Counted from the first letter of the stretch, positions 1-11,670 are shown. The stretch is DNA of 64,000 nt from Rhineura floridana (GCF_030035675.1 NC_084482.1:220247943-220311942); one strand, 5' to 3'. Notes: generated from the sequence alone by a model not told the origin. Numbers and translations are program-made.

Positions 1-132
1 CAAAGAATCCATATGGGGAGCCACTATAAAAATATCACACTAGGTTATAAGTATTCATATATCTTGCTGAACTTTAAAGAATTCAGAATGGATAAAAGAG
101 CATTCCTCTTCCAGCCAGCAGCAAAACTCTGA
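1..132 (+). CDS. C2H2 zinc-finger protein, C-terminal tail only (upstream paralogue)
   Basis: The window opens inside a reading frame that starts HQRIHMGSH-like (residues QRIHMGSHYK) and runs without stops to TGA at 130-132. QRIH is the second half of a last C2H2 finger; the rest is a roughly 38-residue tail rich in K, Y and F. The same sequence occurs at 17862-17993, just behind the plus-strand ZNF exon, where it follows one more complete finger. I infer that a paralogous ZNF gene lies just left of the window and that position 1 falls in its last finger. The frame here is not testable upstream. Confidence 0.7.
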   Translation, partial: QRIHMGSHYKNITLGYKYSYILLNFKEFRMDKRAFLFQPAAKL

Positions 133-964
133 CCTCTTTCTTCTTTGGGTGGCTCACTGAAGAAACATATTTCAGCCCTCGAAGGCCATTATGGAAGCAT
201 ATTCACCCAGCTGTAGTAAGGTGACTGGCCTTTAGCAAGCAAAGAAGCAAGCTTACAAAATATAGCTAGCAGCCCTGAAATGTATATGTGTTTAGCTTAG
301 CAACATTTAGAATCCTGTCTGTCATTCTTGTCACTTCTCAAAGATTTCATGAAGCTAAGAAAGGCGCAGAAATGGACTTCTGGAACTACAAAGAGCCTGG
401 AGTCCATTCACGGTTGGAGCATGTTCACTCTGAGGAGATGCTGACCCGTTTGTGTTTTTTGGGGGGTGGGGGGATCTAGAGGTTCCCAACCACTGTTGGA
501 GAAACACCGTAACTCAGTGGCACCTGTTGAAAATGGTTGGCAAGCTTTGAATACAGACAAAAGAAGGACTAATATTTTCACATTCTGTGTAACAGTGGTT
601 CTCAAACTTTATTGGTTCACGGCGCACTGTAAGATATATAAAAATTTGCTGGCGCACTTCGTGTACAACATTAGAAATATATCAATATATTTTAAACTAT
701 GAATAAAAATAAACTATAGAAAACTATTACTTACCCTATACAAATGGATTTCTTCTCATTTTTAAAATATACTTTCATAATATTTGAGGCACACTTAGCC
801 ACCTCTTAGGGTGCACCAGTGTGCCTGGGCGCACCGTTTGAGAATCACTGCTGTATAAGTACATGCTGGGGGAAGAGAACTGGGACAGAGCTGGACATTC
901 GTGTGCCACTTCTGAACCCCTGTGGACATCCATCGGGTGCTCTTGGAGTTAGGATGGGTGCCCT

Positions 965-1773
965 TGTGATGTTCCTATATTAATGTATATATGGTAAGTG
1001 CTGTTTGCATAGAAGATATGTGGTAAGTGGAGTGAAAGAGGAGGGGGGAGTAAATGAGCAGTAGAATGCTGTATGATTGGCTGAGTGTTTGAATGGCTGA
1101 GAGTATAAATGGAAGGATGGCAGTTGAGTCTGGGTGGACGTGAGTGGGTTATTTTGGTGGGTTTTGGAGAGTTGTTTGAGAGGTGTTTGGTGGTGTTTGT
1201 CAGGAGAGTGTGGAGAAAGAGAGAGTGGGAATTCTGGTTTATGATAAGTCAAGCATCATAGTAATAGATGAAACCATATGCTTATGTGCCTTTATAAAGT
1301 AATCTTGTTATCTCTGTTATTTAATAAAAACTATATTTGGTTTACCGAAGGCCTGATCGTTGGCTGGGGTTTCACAGACCAGAAGGGAGGGTAAGGTAAT
1401 GACCAAGGCTGAAGGGAAATAGTAACAAATGGTGGCAGCGGTGAAGGGGAGAATATAACACCACAAGTATCCAGATCAAACCAGAATTATATGCATTCTG
1501 TATAGATCAAAGGGATTGGGACAGCTTAAGCACGCAGTCACAGAGGTAACCTGATTGAGAGAGACTCAGGCAGAGTCTCTGGGGATACTGGTTATAGGAC
1601 GTGACTGGTGGTGCTGCCTAGCAGGGGGATCTATTGAGATCTGTGCTAGAGCGGAGAGAGAAACCATAAAAAAGGACAGTCCGGACTGGTGGAGTCCCTG
1701 GTGGTGCCTAGTGACAGGCAGTAGCCACGAGCAGGTAGGAACCTGACAGGGAGAGCCAGGGAAGGGCGTCACA
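965..1773 (+). mobile_element. LTR-retrotransposon fossil (solo LTR or LTR plus leader)
   Basis: An 809-bp insertion absent from the other duplicate. It begins TGTGATG, ends GTCACA, and is flanked by the 5-bp direct repeat GCCCT (960-964 and 1774-1778), present once in the empty paralogue. A TATA-like TATAAAT lies near 1099 and AATAAA near 1322, giving plus orientation. No gag or pol frame is present. The family (gypsy-like or endogenous retrovirus) is not resolved. It is a non-coding relic younger than the segmental duplication. Confidence 0.8.
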
Positions 1774-2056
1774 GCCCTCCCATGGACTTCAGGTGGGATT
1801 TTGCTGAGCAGGTCTTAGTTAAGAGGGCCAGGATTTACTGCTTGTGCTTGGTAATAATTGCATCGTTTTTTAATGTGGTTAGCAATAATGCATTTATTTT
1901 GCTTTCTCCTTGGAAGTAACAGATGGATTAAGCGAGAGGAGAATTTCTTTATGCATTACAAAGGGGATCACTGGAATAATGCAGTTCTCTGCTTTGCAAA
2001 TTCAACAAGTCTAATCTGAGCTTTTGAAACATTAAGATGTTCAATGGCTTCTAAAC

Positions 2057-2074
2057 ATGAGTGCTTTCTTTGCT
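2057..2074 (+). other. Empty target site of the LINE present in copy B
   Basis: ATGAGTGCTTTCTTTGCT occurs once here, whereas in copy B it flanks both sides of the LINE at 19117-21511. This is the pre-integration sequence. Confidence 0.9.
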
Positions 2075-3895
2075 CAGAAGAGGGATCCATAGGTAAACTC
2101 TTAGAATACCTCCTTCCCTTTAAAGGGTGCCCTTTGAACCATACACATCTTCAGGATAAAACGTGGGTAGGATATTACAGTGAAGTGTCTGCCTTATGTT
2201 ACATGTCTGTTGGTGTAGTTCCCTTTCAGTGGAATGGTGGGATATATACATATATAACACTGTATATTGTTTCTCAACTTCTGGAGGAGGAGGCCCGACA
2301 TCTTGACTTGGATTCCAACCTATTATTAGTTGCAGGCAGAAGTAAGGGCAGCTAGTTAAGATTAACATCACCGGAGTGTGTTTACCAGCTGAAGTGTGTC
2401 TTCATACAATGAGCAAAAATGTGGGCATCCGTGGTCGAACTGGATGATCTCGAAGGAGGGGGGAAATCAAATTCCACAGATGTTTTCAATTTGCTAATTT
2501 TAACAAGCTTCGAGACCTACAAACTTGTCATGACATCCTTCAAGGACCAAATATGAAAGCGCAGACGGAAGTGGGACACCCCTGTCTTAGGGTCAGGGCA
2601 GAATCAAATCAACAGATGTTTCTGTTTTGCAAACTGGATTTGGTGTTCATCCCAAAGTGAAGGAAATGTGCTTTTTAACAGTTGTGGTTTTTTAAATTAG
2701 ATTTTAAATGTTTATATACAGAAAGACCAAAAAAAAGCCGCTACAATAAACAGAAAGAAAGAAACATACAATCAGCGATTGTGTTCCAGTGTATATGGGG
2801 AGGGGGTCATGGGACTGGAAAGGCTTTGAGGCAAAGGGCTGGTCCCTCCGGGCAGAAGGACATGCAGCTCAGTCTGCACAGAAAGACTCTGCTCAGAAAA
2901 AGGAGCTAGCTGAACTCAGCAGCATTACAAGGCCAGATTTGGACCATTGCTTTGCTTATTGTGAAGATTAATACTCCTCCGTTCAATCAAAAGTTTCTCA
3001 AGGGGCTAAACACGCAACAGGTAATAAACGCACCTCCAACTTTCTTAAATGTGGGTGTGCATGCACAGGTGGCAAATTCCTAACTCTCCACACACACACC
3101 CGGCATCTTTCACGGGCTGGCAGAGCCACCTATCCGTCAATCACCTGATGTCATGACTTCAGGTGATAGATACCTGACAAAGTTCAAAGACTGACACTGA
3201 CCAACCTCCTTTGGAGACACGCTTTCAGCACCAAGCAGCTGGCTGGAGGCTAAAGGGAGTCCCTCTGAGGTCTCTTCAGGGGCCAAAAAACTGAGCATTT
3301 TTTCCCCTGCCACAGAGGAAGCTGTTTGGATTCTTCCTGCTGTGATGGTGCTTCTGCTTCGGACGTCTTGTAAGGACGGATCTTTTTTCCAGGTTTTCTC
3401 TGCCCCGTAAGATTGGACCTTGTTACTGCCTCATTTCTGTTTTTGGGGTGCTGTTTTTATGTTTGGACACCGCTTAGAGATTTTAACCATTAAGCAGCCT
3501 AGAAATGCTTTTAATTAAACAAACGTAGGTGGGATCAGGCCAGGAGTTCCACCCACCCCACCCCCAATTGCAGAGCTCCAAGATGGCACAAAGAGGAATT
3601 GAGTCCCAGATGCATTGCACTTGCCTAAGCTTGCATTTGCATGCATTAGTTAGGACTTGTGGGGGAGGGGTTTTTTATGTAGTTCTAACTGGAAAAAACG
3701 TTCTCCCAAACCAATATTGCCTCCATCTCTAAAGCAGAGACCTGCACAAGGAGAGTTGCCTGGCCACTCATTTTTGTCAGTATGGGAACTGTTTCCCCCT
3801 CAATCTCACTGCAATGGGAGTGCCAGACCTGGGACACTAATTATACGTCAGACTGGGGAATGCAAAACAATAATAAACCACGTGTGGTGTAGGAT

Positions 3896-4059
3896 AGCCA
3901 GTGTGGCATAGTAGTTAGAGTGTTGGACTATGACCTGGGAGACCAGGGTTCGAATCCCCACACAACCCTGAAGCTCACTGGGTGACCTTGTGCCAGTCAC
4001 TGCGTCTCAGTCTCAGAGGAAGGAAATGGGAAAACCACCTCTGAATACTGCTTACCATG
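3896..4059 (+). mobile_element. Sauria-type tRNA-derived SINE, 3'-truncated
   Basis: Starts GCCAGTGTGGCATAGTAG with a tRNA-like A box and carries GGTTCGAATCC as B box at about 3948. It continues through the body ('GGGTGACCTTGTGCCAGTCACTG') to CTTACCATG, where the BovB-like tail seen in the full copy at 27659-27885 should follow but is missing. This is a SINE head, not a tRNA gene: it has no cloverleaf end and is embedded in the SINE body. Confidence 0.85.
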
Positions 4060-4394
4060 TACACGACTGAGAAATATTTGGAACATCTCCTTATCCGAGG
4101 GCTGGAAAAAACAAGAGGATTTATCATGTATGCTTCGGAGCATGACTTGCATGGACAATTGTCAGCAGCAGCAAAACATATATATGGTTGAGTTATGTTT
4201 GGATTGCAGTATTGCCCAGTTCTGTGGTCTGCCAGTGGGTGGAGAGGGGGAAATGGTCATATGGGGGCATGACATCATACTACAATTCATGTTTCAATTA
4301 CACTTTGTATCATAGGAGATGAAATGCCCAGTTTTTTTAATTTTGTTCTTTAATAATATTTTTTTTAAAAATGTTGAAGCAAACGTTTACACAG
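4060..4394 (+). repeat. R-block copy a, left part (with L1-like LINE relic)
   Basis: Matches the reverse complement of 55260-55590 closely, starting GAGAAATATTTGGAACATCTCC. The first part is a decayed relic of a LINE C-terminus (see 55590-55835). The block is cut at 4394 by the CR1 insertion and resumes at 7438. Confidence 0.75.
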
Positions 4395-4395
4395 G

Positions 4396-6594
4396 ATGGC
4401 AACCCTGGACTTAATCCTCAGTGGGGACCGGGACCTGGTGAGAGATGTAAGTGTTGTCAAACCGATTGGGAGCAGTGACCATAGTGCTATTAAATTAAAC
4501 ATATATGTAAATGCCCAATTACCAAGAAAATCCAAAACAGTCACATTTGATTTCAAAAGAGGAAACTTCACAAAAATGAGGGGATTGGTAAAAAGAAAGT
4601 TGAAAAACAAAGCCCAGAGGGTCACATCACTCGAAAATGCTTGGAAGTTGTTTAAAAACACTATATTAAAAGCACAACTGGAGTGCATACCGCAGATCAG
4701 AAAAGGTACCGCCAGGGCCAAGAAGATGCCAGCATGGTTAACGAGCAAAGTCAAGGAAGCTCTTAGAGGCAAAAAGTCTTCCTTCAGAAAATGGAAGTCT
4801 TGTCCGAATGAAGAAAATAAAAAAGAACACAAACTCTGGCAAAAGAAATGCAAGAAGACAATAAGGGATGCTAAAAGAGAATTTGAGGAGCACATTGCTA
4901 AGAACATAAAAACCAACAACAAAAAATTCTATCAATACATTCAAAGCAGGAGACCATCTAGGGAGACAATTGGACCCTTGGATGATAAGGGAGTCAAAGG
5001 TGTACTAAAGAACGATAAGGAGATTGCAGAGAAGCTAAATGAATTTTTTGCATCTGTCTTCACAGTGGAAGATATAGGGCAGATCCCTGAACCTGAACTA
5101 ACATTTGCAGGAAGGGATTCTGAGGAACCGAGACAAATAGTGGTAACGAGAGAGGAAGTTCTAGGCTTAATGGACAATATAAAAACTGACAAATCACCGG
5201 GCCCGGATGGCATCCACCCAAGAGTTCTCAAAGAACTCAAATGTGAAATTGCTGATCTGCTAACTAAAATACGTAACTTATCCCTCAGGTCCTCCTCCGT
5301 GCCTGAGGACTGGAAAGTGGCAAATATAACGCCAATATTCAAAAAGAGATCCAGAGGGGATCCTGGAAATTACAGGCCAGTTAGCTTAACTTCTGTCCCT
5401 GGAAAACTGGTAGAAAGTATTATTAAAGCTAGATTAACTAAGCGCATAGAAGAACAAGCTTTGCTGAAGCAGAGCCAGCATGGCTTCTGCAAGGGAAAGT
5501 CCTGTCTCAGTAACCTAATAGAATGCTTTGAGAGTGTCAACAAGCATATAGATAGAGGTGATCCAGTGGACATAGTGTACTTAGACTTTCAAAAAGCTTT
5601 TGACAAGGTACCTCACCAAAGACTTCTGAGGAAGCTTAGCAGTCATGGAATAAGAGGAGAGGTCCTCTTGTGGATAAGGCATTGGTTAAGAAGCAGAAAG
5701 CAGAGAGTAGGAATAAACAGACAGTTCTCCCAATGGAGGGCTGTAGAAAGTGGAGTCCCTCAGGGATCGGTTTTGGGACCTGTACTTTTCAACTTGTTCA
5801 TTAATGACCTGGAGTTAGGAGTGAGCAGTGAAGTGGCCAAGTTTGCTGAAGATACTAAATTGTTCAGGGTTGTTAAAACAAAAAGGGATTGTGAAGAGCT
5901 CCAAAAAGACCTCTCCAAACTGAGTGAATGGGCAGAAAAATGACAAATGCAATTCAATATAAACAAGTGTAAAATTATGCATATTGGAGCAAAAAATCTG
6001 AATTTCACATATACGCTCATGGGGTCTGAACTGGCGGTGACCGACCAGGAGAGAGACCTCGGGGTTGTAGTGGACAGCACGATGAAAATGTCGACCCAGT
6101 GTGCGGCAGCTGTGAAAAAGGCAAATTCCATGCTAGCGATAATTAGGAAAGGTATTGAAAATAAAACAGTCGATATCATCATGCCGTTTTATAAATCTAT
6201 GGTGCAGCCGCATTTGGAATACTGTGTACAGTTCTGGTCACCTCATCTCAAAAAGGATATTATAGAGTTGGAAAAGGTTCAGAAGAGGGCAACCAGAATG
6301 ATCAAGGGGATGGAGCGACTCCCTTATGAGGAAAGGTTGCAGCATTTGGGGCTTTGTAGTTTAGAGAAAAGGCGGGTCAGAGGAGACATGATAGAAGTGT
6401 ATAAAATGATGCATGGCATTGAGAAAGTGGATAGAGAAAAGTTCTTCTCCCTCTCTCATAATACTAGAACTCGTGGACATTCCAAGAAGCTGAATGTTGG
6501 AAGATTCAGGACAGACAAAAGGAAGTACTTCTTTACTCAGCGCATAGTTAAACTATGGAATTTGCTCCCAGTTTGGATGGCTTTAAAAGATTAG
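4396..6594 (+). pseudogene. CR1 ORF2 (endonuclease-reverse transcriptase), dead
   Basis: Two frames together cover the end of the endonuclease (SSDHSAIKL), the CR1 reverse transcriptase and the C-terminal region. A TGA at 5941 replaces the TGG found in the 39-kb copy. The catalytic F-A-D-D box reads FAEDTKLF, losing an essential aspartate. A deletion near 6570 removes about eight codons and shifts frame. With its missing N-terminus it cannot make active enzyme; it would have supplied target-primed reverse transcription. Confidence 0.9.
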
Positions 6595-6830
6595 ACAAAT
6601 TCATGGAGGACAGGGCTATCAATGGCTACTAGCCGTGATGGCTGTGCTCTGCCACCCTAGTCAGAGGCAGCATGCTTCTGAAAACCAGTTGCCGGAAACC
6701 TCAGGAGGGTAGAGTGTTCTTGCACTCGGGTCCTGCTTGCGGGCTTCCCCCAGACACCTGGTTGGCCACTGTGAGAACAGGATGCTGGACTAGATGGGCC
6801 ACTGGCCTGATCCAGCAGGCTCTTCTTATT

Positions 6831-7424
6831 TATTTTATTTATTTATTTATTTAATTTAATTTATATACCGCCCTAAGCCCGAAGGCTCTCTGGGCGGTGT
6901 ACAAAAAGATAAAAACAAGCACAGTGTAAGAATACAGTAAATACAATAAATCAAGAAACAAAACAAACAAACAATAAAAGAACCAAAGAACGTCCAAAAT
7001 ACAAAATAATGGTGAAAATGCTGTTAAAACACACTTTAAAATCCCTGGGAGTATAAAAAGGTTTTCACCTGGTGCCGAAAGGATAGTAGCGTCGGCGCCA
7101 GGCGCACCTCATCGGGGAGGCTGTTCCACACTTCGGGGGCCACCAAGGAAAAGGCACTACCTAGTCATCACCCTCCGAGCTTCTCGATGGGATGGCACCC
7201 GGAGGAGGGCCTTAGATGTTGAGTGCAGTGTACGGGTAGGTTCATATTGGGAGAGGCGTTCCACCAGGTACTGCGGTCCCATGCCGTGTAGGGCTATATA
7301 GGTCAAAACCAGCACTTTGAATCTAGCCCGGAAACAAATAGGAAGCCAGTGCAGACGGGCCAGAACAGGTGTTATATGAGCGGACCTTCTGGTCCGCGTC
7401 AGCAATCTGGCCGCTGCATTCTTA
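6831..7424 (-). mobile_element. L2-clade LINE 3' end
   Basis: Minus strand: a C-terminal ORF2 frame with HITPVLARLHWLPICFRARF (7157-7405), then a 3' UTR with the L2-type end (GGGCGGTATATAAAT-like, here ACACCGCCCAGAGAGCC) and an (AAATA)n tail. Inserted into the CR1 tail at a TTCTTA repeat, so it is younger than the CR1. Related 3' ends recur at about 8790, 25370, 36805, 47795 and 55965. Confidence 0.8.
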
Positions 7425-7437
7425 TGTTCTTATGTTC

Positions 7438-8112
7438 TTACACAAGGACCCACCGAGGCTGAGATTTTACGCAAATAACTTTAAAGTAGTCACCCGTGGT
7501 GAATTCAGCCTGACCAACAAAAAAATGCCATCACAGGGAGGAATTTAGTCCTCATTTGCATTGAAACAGGGTGACGTCAGAGAGCTGAAAACATTGGGGG
7601 GAGAGAATAATGAATGGGGGAAAGGGGGAGGGGTCTCCATTCATTATCCCGGAGGCGAAATAGGCCACGAGGAGGAAGGAAGAGAGAACTAAGAGGTGCA
7701 ACAAGATTTGCGGGTTGGGGGAAGAGGTGGAGGGTTTTCTTTTGGGAATCCATACAAAGGGGTGTGTGTGTGTGGGGGGGGTAATCCATGTATACATATG
7801 GTGGAGGAAGGAGGGAAACAGGGGAGGTTGCATTCCCCCCCCCCTCAACAGACAGACGGGAGGGAGGAAAATTGTGGCTTGCAGTTGGGGGGGCAGCGGA
7901 AGGGGAAGTGGGGGGGACTGTCTTCATTCATATTCCTGGCAAAGAAAGAATGAGGCCCAGAGAGAAGGAGGCTGGAGCGTGCACAGGACAAAGAGGTGCA
8001 AAGGGGGCGGGGCGATTTGGTGTTTTTGTTGAGGGGAGGGAAAAGGGGGGAAGAGCCCCACTCCCCCCTTCCCTGTGGGTGTTCCTGGTGCATGCAATCC
8101 ATTTAACTCCTC
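7438..8112 (+). repeat. R-block copy a, right part
   Basis: Continues the block interrupted at 4394: ACACAAGGACCC..., then TGACGTCA (7572-7579), then a long G-rich, purine-strand segment. It matches the reverse complement of 54470-55235 and parts of 9280-9480. Gly/Pro-rich ORFs here are compositional. Confidence 0.7.
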
Positions 8113-8272
8113 CAGGGTACATGGGTTATCAGTATTTGCTTGTGCTGCTGAATTATTTTTTGCTATCAGTATACGAAGGTCAGAATGCGGAAATTAAATT
8201 TAAGGACTTGTCCTGTGGTCCCCCAGGGAGTGGGGGGGGGAATGGTCATATGGGGTATATCATATAGGGGCA
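8113..8272 (+). repeat. R-block copy b, left fragment with LINE relic
   Basis: TATCAGTATTTGCTTGTGC... and GAAGGTCAGAATGCGGA match the reverse complement of 55640-55735, so a second, tandem copy of the block starts here. It is interrupted by a BovB 3' end. Confidence 0.65.
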
Positions 8273-8636
8273 TTTGAAATGTGGTCTTGGAGGAGAACTT
8301 TGCACATACCATGGACAAATAATTGGGTGCTATAACTAATTAAATCAGAACTATCGTTAGAAGCTAAAATGATGAAGCTGAGGTTATCATACTTTGGACA
8401 CATAATGAGAAGACCTGATTCACTAGAAAAGAAAATAATGCTGGGAAAAACAGAAGGGAGTAGAAAAAGAGGAAGGCCAAACAAGAGATGGATCGATTCC
8501 ATAAAAGAAGCCACAGACCTGAACTTACAAGGTTTGAAAAGGGTGGCTCATTACAGATGCTCTTGGAGGTAGCTGATTCATAGGGTCGCCATAAGTCGTA
8601 ATCGACTTGAAGGCACATAACAGCAACAACAATCAT
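8273..8636 (+). mobile_element. RTE-BovB LINE 3' end
   Basis: A 67-codon frame (8369-8572) contains LSYFGHIMRR and GRPNKRWIDSIKEATDLNL, the C-terminus of BovB ORF2. It is followed by the BovB/Sauria 3' signature ATAGGGTCGCCATAAGTCG and an (AAC)n tail. Strongly 5'-truncated. Confidence 0.9.
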
Positions 8637-8789
8637 ACAGGGCCACTACGCCATACGATCATTTTGTTCTTTAATAGTAGTAATAAAAAACTTTTTAAAA
8701 CAAATGTTAATGCAAACGCTTTTCACTGAAGCCAAAGAATTTAAAAGCAACCGCCCGTGCTGACAAAACAAATGACATGACAGAGAGGA

Positions 8790-9005
8790 GGAACCTATTT
8801 ATTTATTTATTTATTTTATTTAAAAGATCTCTATCCCGTCCTTCCACCCTACAATAGGGCACTCAGGGCGGCTACAATAAAAAACACGCATACAGACATA
8901 ATAAAATACACAATAAAAACACAAAACATGACAGTAGATTAAAATGCATAAAATACTATTAAAATACAAAAAAAATGCATTAGGCTTTATGCACATACAT
9001 ACATA
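8790..9005 (-). mobile_element. L2-type 3' tail
   Basis: (TTTA)n followed by ATCCCGTCCTTCCACCC...CAGGGCGGCTACAAT, the inverted L2 3' end, inside R-block copy b. Confidence 0.7.
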
Positions 9006-9979
9006 CTTAGTCCCCATTTGCTTCGAAACAAGGTGAATTCAGAGCGCCGAGAAACTTCAATGGAGTTTCTGAAGCTGTGAGCAAAGGCCCTTTAGGCTGT
9101 GCGGGGGGGGGGGAGGGACCCCCTGCTGCAAAGTGCCCCCCCAATCCCTTGGAGCACCTGCAGCCGCAACTCAACAGCAGGGAGGTAGAGGAGGAGGACA
9201 AGAGTGGTGAGGGAGGGACGAAGACTCGGTCCTCCAGTGGGTTAAGGAACAGAGTTCTGGTTCCTAGAGAGGCAGGAAGTGGGGGAGAGAATAATGAATG
9301 GGGGAAAGGGGGGGGGTCTCCATTCATTATCCCGGAGGCGAAATAGGCCACCAGGAGGAAGGAAGAGAGAACAAAGAGGTGCAACATGATTTGGGGGTTG
9401 GGGGAAGAGGTGGAGGATTTTCTTTTGGGAATCCATAGAAAGGGGGTGTGGGGAGGGGGGGGCTGAGCCATGCAGTCCAGCTGCAAAGTGTAGGCAAAAC
9501 TGTTTCCACTGAAGCTGCCCCCCCCCATGCTTTTGTAGGTCACCCCAGTTTCCCAAAGGATGGAACGCAGTTCAGGCAGAGGGAAAGGGGGGGCTCTTGA
9601 TGCAGAGGAAACAGCCTTGTTGGGGGACGCATGGGAGGGGAGGGGTTTGCTGTTCCGCTTTTCTGCCCCAGAGCTGGAGGGAGAGCCCCTTTTGGATTTC
9701 CTCCACTGGAAGAGGGCGGGTCAGTTTCCCTCCTGACAGGCAAGGAAAATGGAGAAGAGATGGAGAGAGGAATCTGAAACTGACCAGGCTCTGAATGGGC
9801 TTCTAGAAGTTTTCAAGGCAGAGGATGGAGGAAATGGGTGAATAAATGCCCCCTCCTCAGCTGGACTTGAGGGGAAGATGGAAGCCCCCTTGGGGTGGAT
9901 CTCAGCTTCTCTTGCAGGATTGGCCCATCTGCGGAGGTGCTGGGGGTCTGTTTCTCCTGGCACAGCCAGCCTCTCCTCT

Positions 9980-10023
9980 GTACACACACACACACGCACG
10001 CGAGTGAGTGAGTGAGTGAGTGT
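9980..10023 (+). repeat. Microsatellite (AC)n then (GAGT)n
   Basis: ACACACACACGCACGCG followed by five GAGT units; compound simple repeat closing the R-block. Confidence 0.9.
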
Positions 10024-10025
10024 AT

Positions 10026-11234
10026 TGTGCCACTGCCTAATGGGGCCTGATTAAGTGTGGTGAATAGCAATTAAGGAGGCAAGAGTAAGTAATGCTAATT
10101 AAGAGGACCCAAGAGTAATGAAGAGTAGAGAATATACGTGAATCTTAATCAGTCTTAATTAGGTGGCTGGGTGGGAAGGTAAGGCAGAGGAGGGGGGCGC
10201 TGAAAGGGCTGTTTTCCAAACAGAAAAAGAAAAACAAACCCTTCTTCAGCGAAGTGATCAGGCGCCTGCAGAGCTCAGTGAAGCAGATACTCTGTACGTT
10301 AGGGGATTCTGATATTTATATATCTGTTTATTCCAGGGTCTTAAAGGTGCTTGAGGACTCAGAGACCCTCTAAGTGGCAGACAAATTCCCTCAGCCAGAT
10401 TCCTTCACTATCACAACTCACCCCAGCTACTGAGGACAATCTGCACCTGACCTGCCCCAAAGCTCCTCCGGTTGTACTTCTGGCTGCTTGGACAGGTTTT
10501 AAAAACCCGTTTTGAGCAACATACTACTGGTAAGACCTTTGTGCAGGGCAGATTTCTTAACCTAGCTCTGCCAGATAACGGCCCGTTCTTCGCTGATAAG
10601 AATGTCCAGCCAATCAGAGCCTGTAGTTTATCAGGCTAATCAGAATGCATTTACGTGATCCAGGCCCCCCTATAAACCTCTCTGCCCTCCTCCCCACTTT
10701 GAAAGCCTGTGCCCCAGCAGGTACCACTAAACAGGCCTGCATCATAGTTAAGAGCACGAGGCGTACTCTGACAGTTACCCTCTGACATCAAGATAGGTCA
10801 CAGAAATCATTTCCAAAGCACAAAACACAAGAGGCGTGTTCACACATTACACTGAACTCAGGTGCAAGCTGTCTCTACGCAGGTACAAGTGTTTGTTTGA
10901 AAGAGTGTGCACCTCATGATTTCAACCGCTCTGCTATTGTGCGCACAGATGCAAGGATTGTATACTCACTAAATGTAATGTGTGAACACCCCTATGCAGA
11001 CAGACATATACACAGCATTTCTCCACTGAGGGCTCACTACCCCTTCTCAAAGGCTTTTGGGGGGGGATTAAGGGCATGGCGGGATTTAAATGATTTCTCT
11101 TATTATTTAAACAAGGCAGAGGCTTCCTCAGTGTGTTATTATTGTCTTATTTATTTATGATTTATTTTTATTTTTTCTATATATGTTTTATTTACTTACT
11201 AGAACAAAAGACCTCTAAGCAGTTTCCAATATGC
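10026..11234. other. Intergenic, no gene recognised
   Basis: No supported coding frame. 10660-10720 has a TATA-like CTATAAACC in a C-rich context; promoter use cannot be shown. 11040-11210 is AT-rich. Confidence 0.5.
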
Positions 11235-11670
11235 TGTTGTAAATGATAGCCATTCGACAAGGAGTAAAGTCACAGTCGTTTTATTTGCTCAGAGCAAAGA
11301 CACCACTCCAGAAAAAGGAGAACTGGGGGCCTCGAACAAAGGATAAAGGTGGCTTTTATACTTTTCTGATAACAGGAAACTTTGCATAGGAGACACAATA
11401 CATGTTGCACTTTGCATGTGTTCTTTGCACCCTACTAACCACATAGACAGGCTAGGTAGAACAAAGCAGGCTAAAACAGGCTAGAACAAACTTTGTGGTT
11501 ACTGAATAACAGGATGCAGTATAGGATAGTCTGAAAGAACAGGATGTGGTGTTCTGCTTCTCCTGAAGTCTCTGGGCAGATTTCACTGTGTACTTGTCTA
11601 GCTCGCCTCGAGCCTATGTCTATCAATCGCATGGTCTCAGAGATATAGGGTAACTTTGGTTCTTCTCACA
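11235..11670 (-). mobile_element. Solo LTR fossil
   Basis: Minus strand it starts TGTGAGAAG and ends CAACA, with the 4-bp direct repeat ATGC on both sides (11231-11234 and 11671-11674). A TATAAAAG near 11355 and AATAAAACG near 11279, both minus strand, are spaced as in an LTR. A 4-bp duplication suits an endogenous retrovirus or gypsy-like source; family not resolved. No internal coding region. Confidence 0.7.

Larger units (their letters stand above)
1..3882 (+). repeat. Segmental duplication, copy A
   Basis: This stretch matches 17862-23352 almost base for base over about 3.1 kb once two insertions are removed. Copy A carries an extra LTR element (965-1773) that copy B lacks. Copy A has the uninterrupted target (2057-2074) of the LINE found in copy B. 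Homology fades after the shared AAACCACGTGT at about 3882. It begins at position 1, so the duplication probably extends leftward and includes the ZNF gene. I see no conserved coding frame in the shared 0.2-3.9 kb beyond the ZNF tail; short ORFs in one copy are interrupted in the other. Confidence 0.9.
4395..7437 (+). mobile_element. CR1 LINE, 5'-truncated, with nested L2
   Basis: Starts within the CR1 endonuclease domain (frame TLDLILSGDRD) and ends with the typical CR1 3' UTR and CTTATGTTCTTA tail. Flanked by TTACAC at 4389-4394 and 7438-7443 and inserted into the R-block, whose halves rejoin cleanly across it. An L2 3' end is nested in the tail. Relative to the copy at 39268-42200 it lacks the first part of the endonuclease and has a roughly 23-bp deletion near 6570. 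Confidence 0.9.
8637..10025 (+). repeat. R-block copy b, main part
   Basis: After the BovB tail the block resumes (CATTTTGTTCTTTAATAGTAG..., CAACCGCCCGTG). It is cut again by an L2 tail (about 8790-9005) and runs through the G-rich segment to the CTGACCAGGCTCTGAATGGG region, ending in simple repeats at about 9980. The CRE-like motif of the other copies is degraded here (GGTGAATTCAGAG). Matches 24060-25080 directly and 49960-50620 and 53640-55110 inverted. Confidence 0.75.

Noticed and set aside
2044-2355. 103-codon ORF in segmental copy A
   Set aside because: The duplicate has an in-frame stop (GAATAGCTCC) and a LINE insertion; no sign of selection.
3896-3970. Possible tRNA gene (A and B boxes)
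   Set aside because: It is the head of a Sauria-type SINE, with SINE body following and a full copy at 27659-27885.
7552-8267. Overlapping Gly/Pro/Arg-rich ORFs on both strands
   Set aside because: Products of G-rich R-block composition; frames are not kept among block copies.
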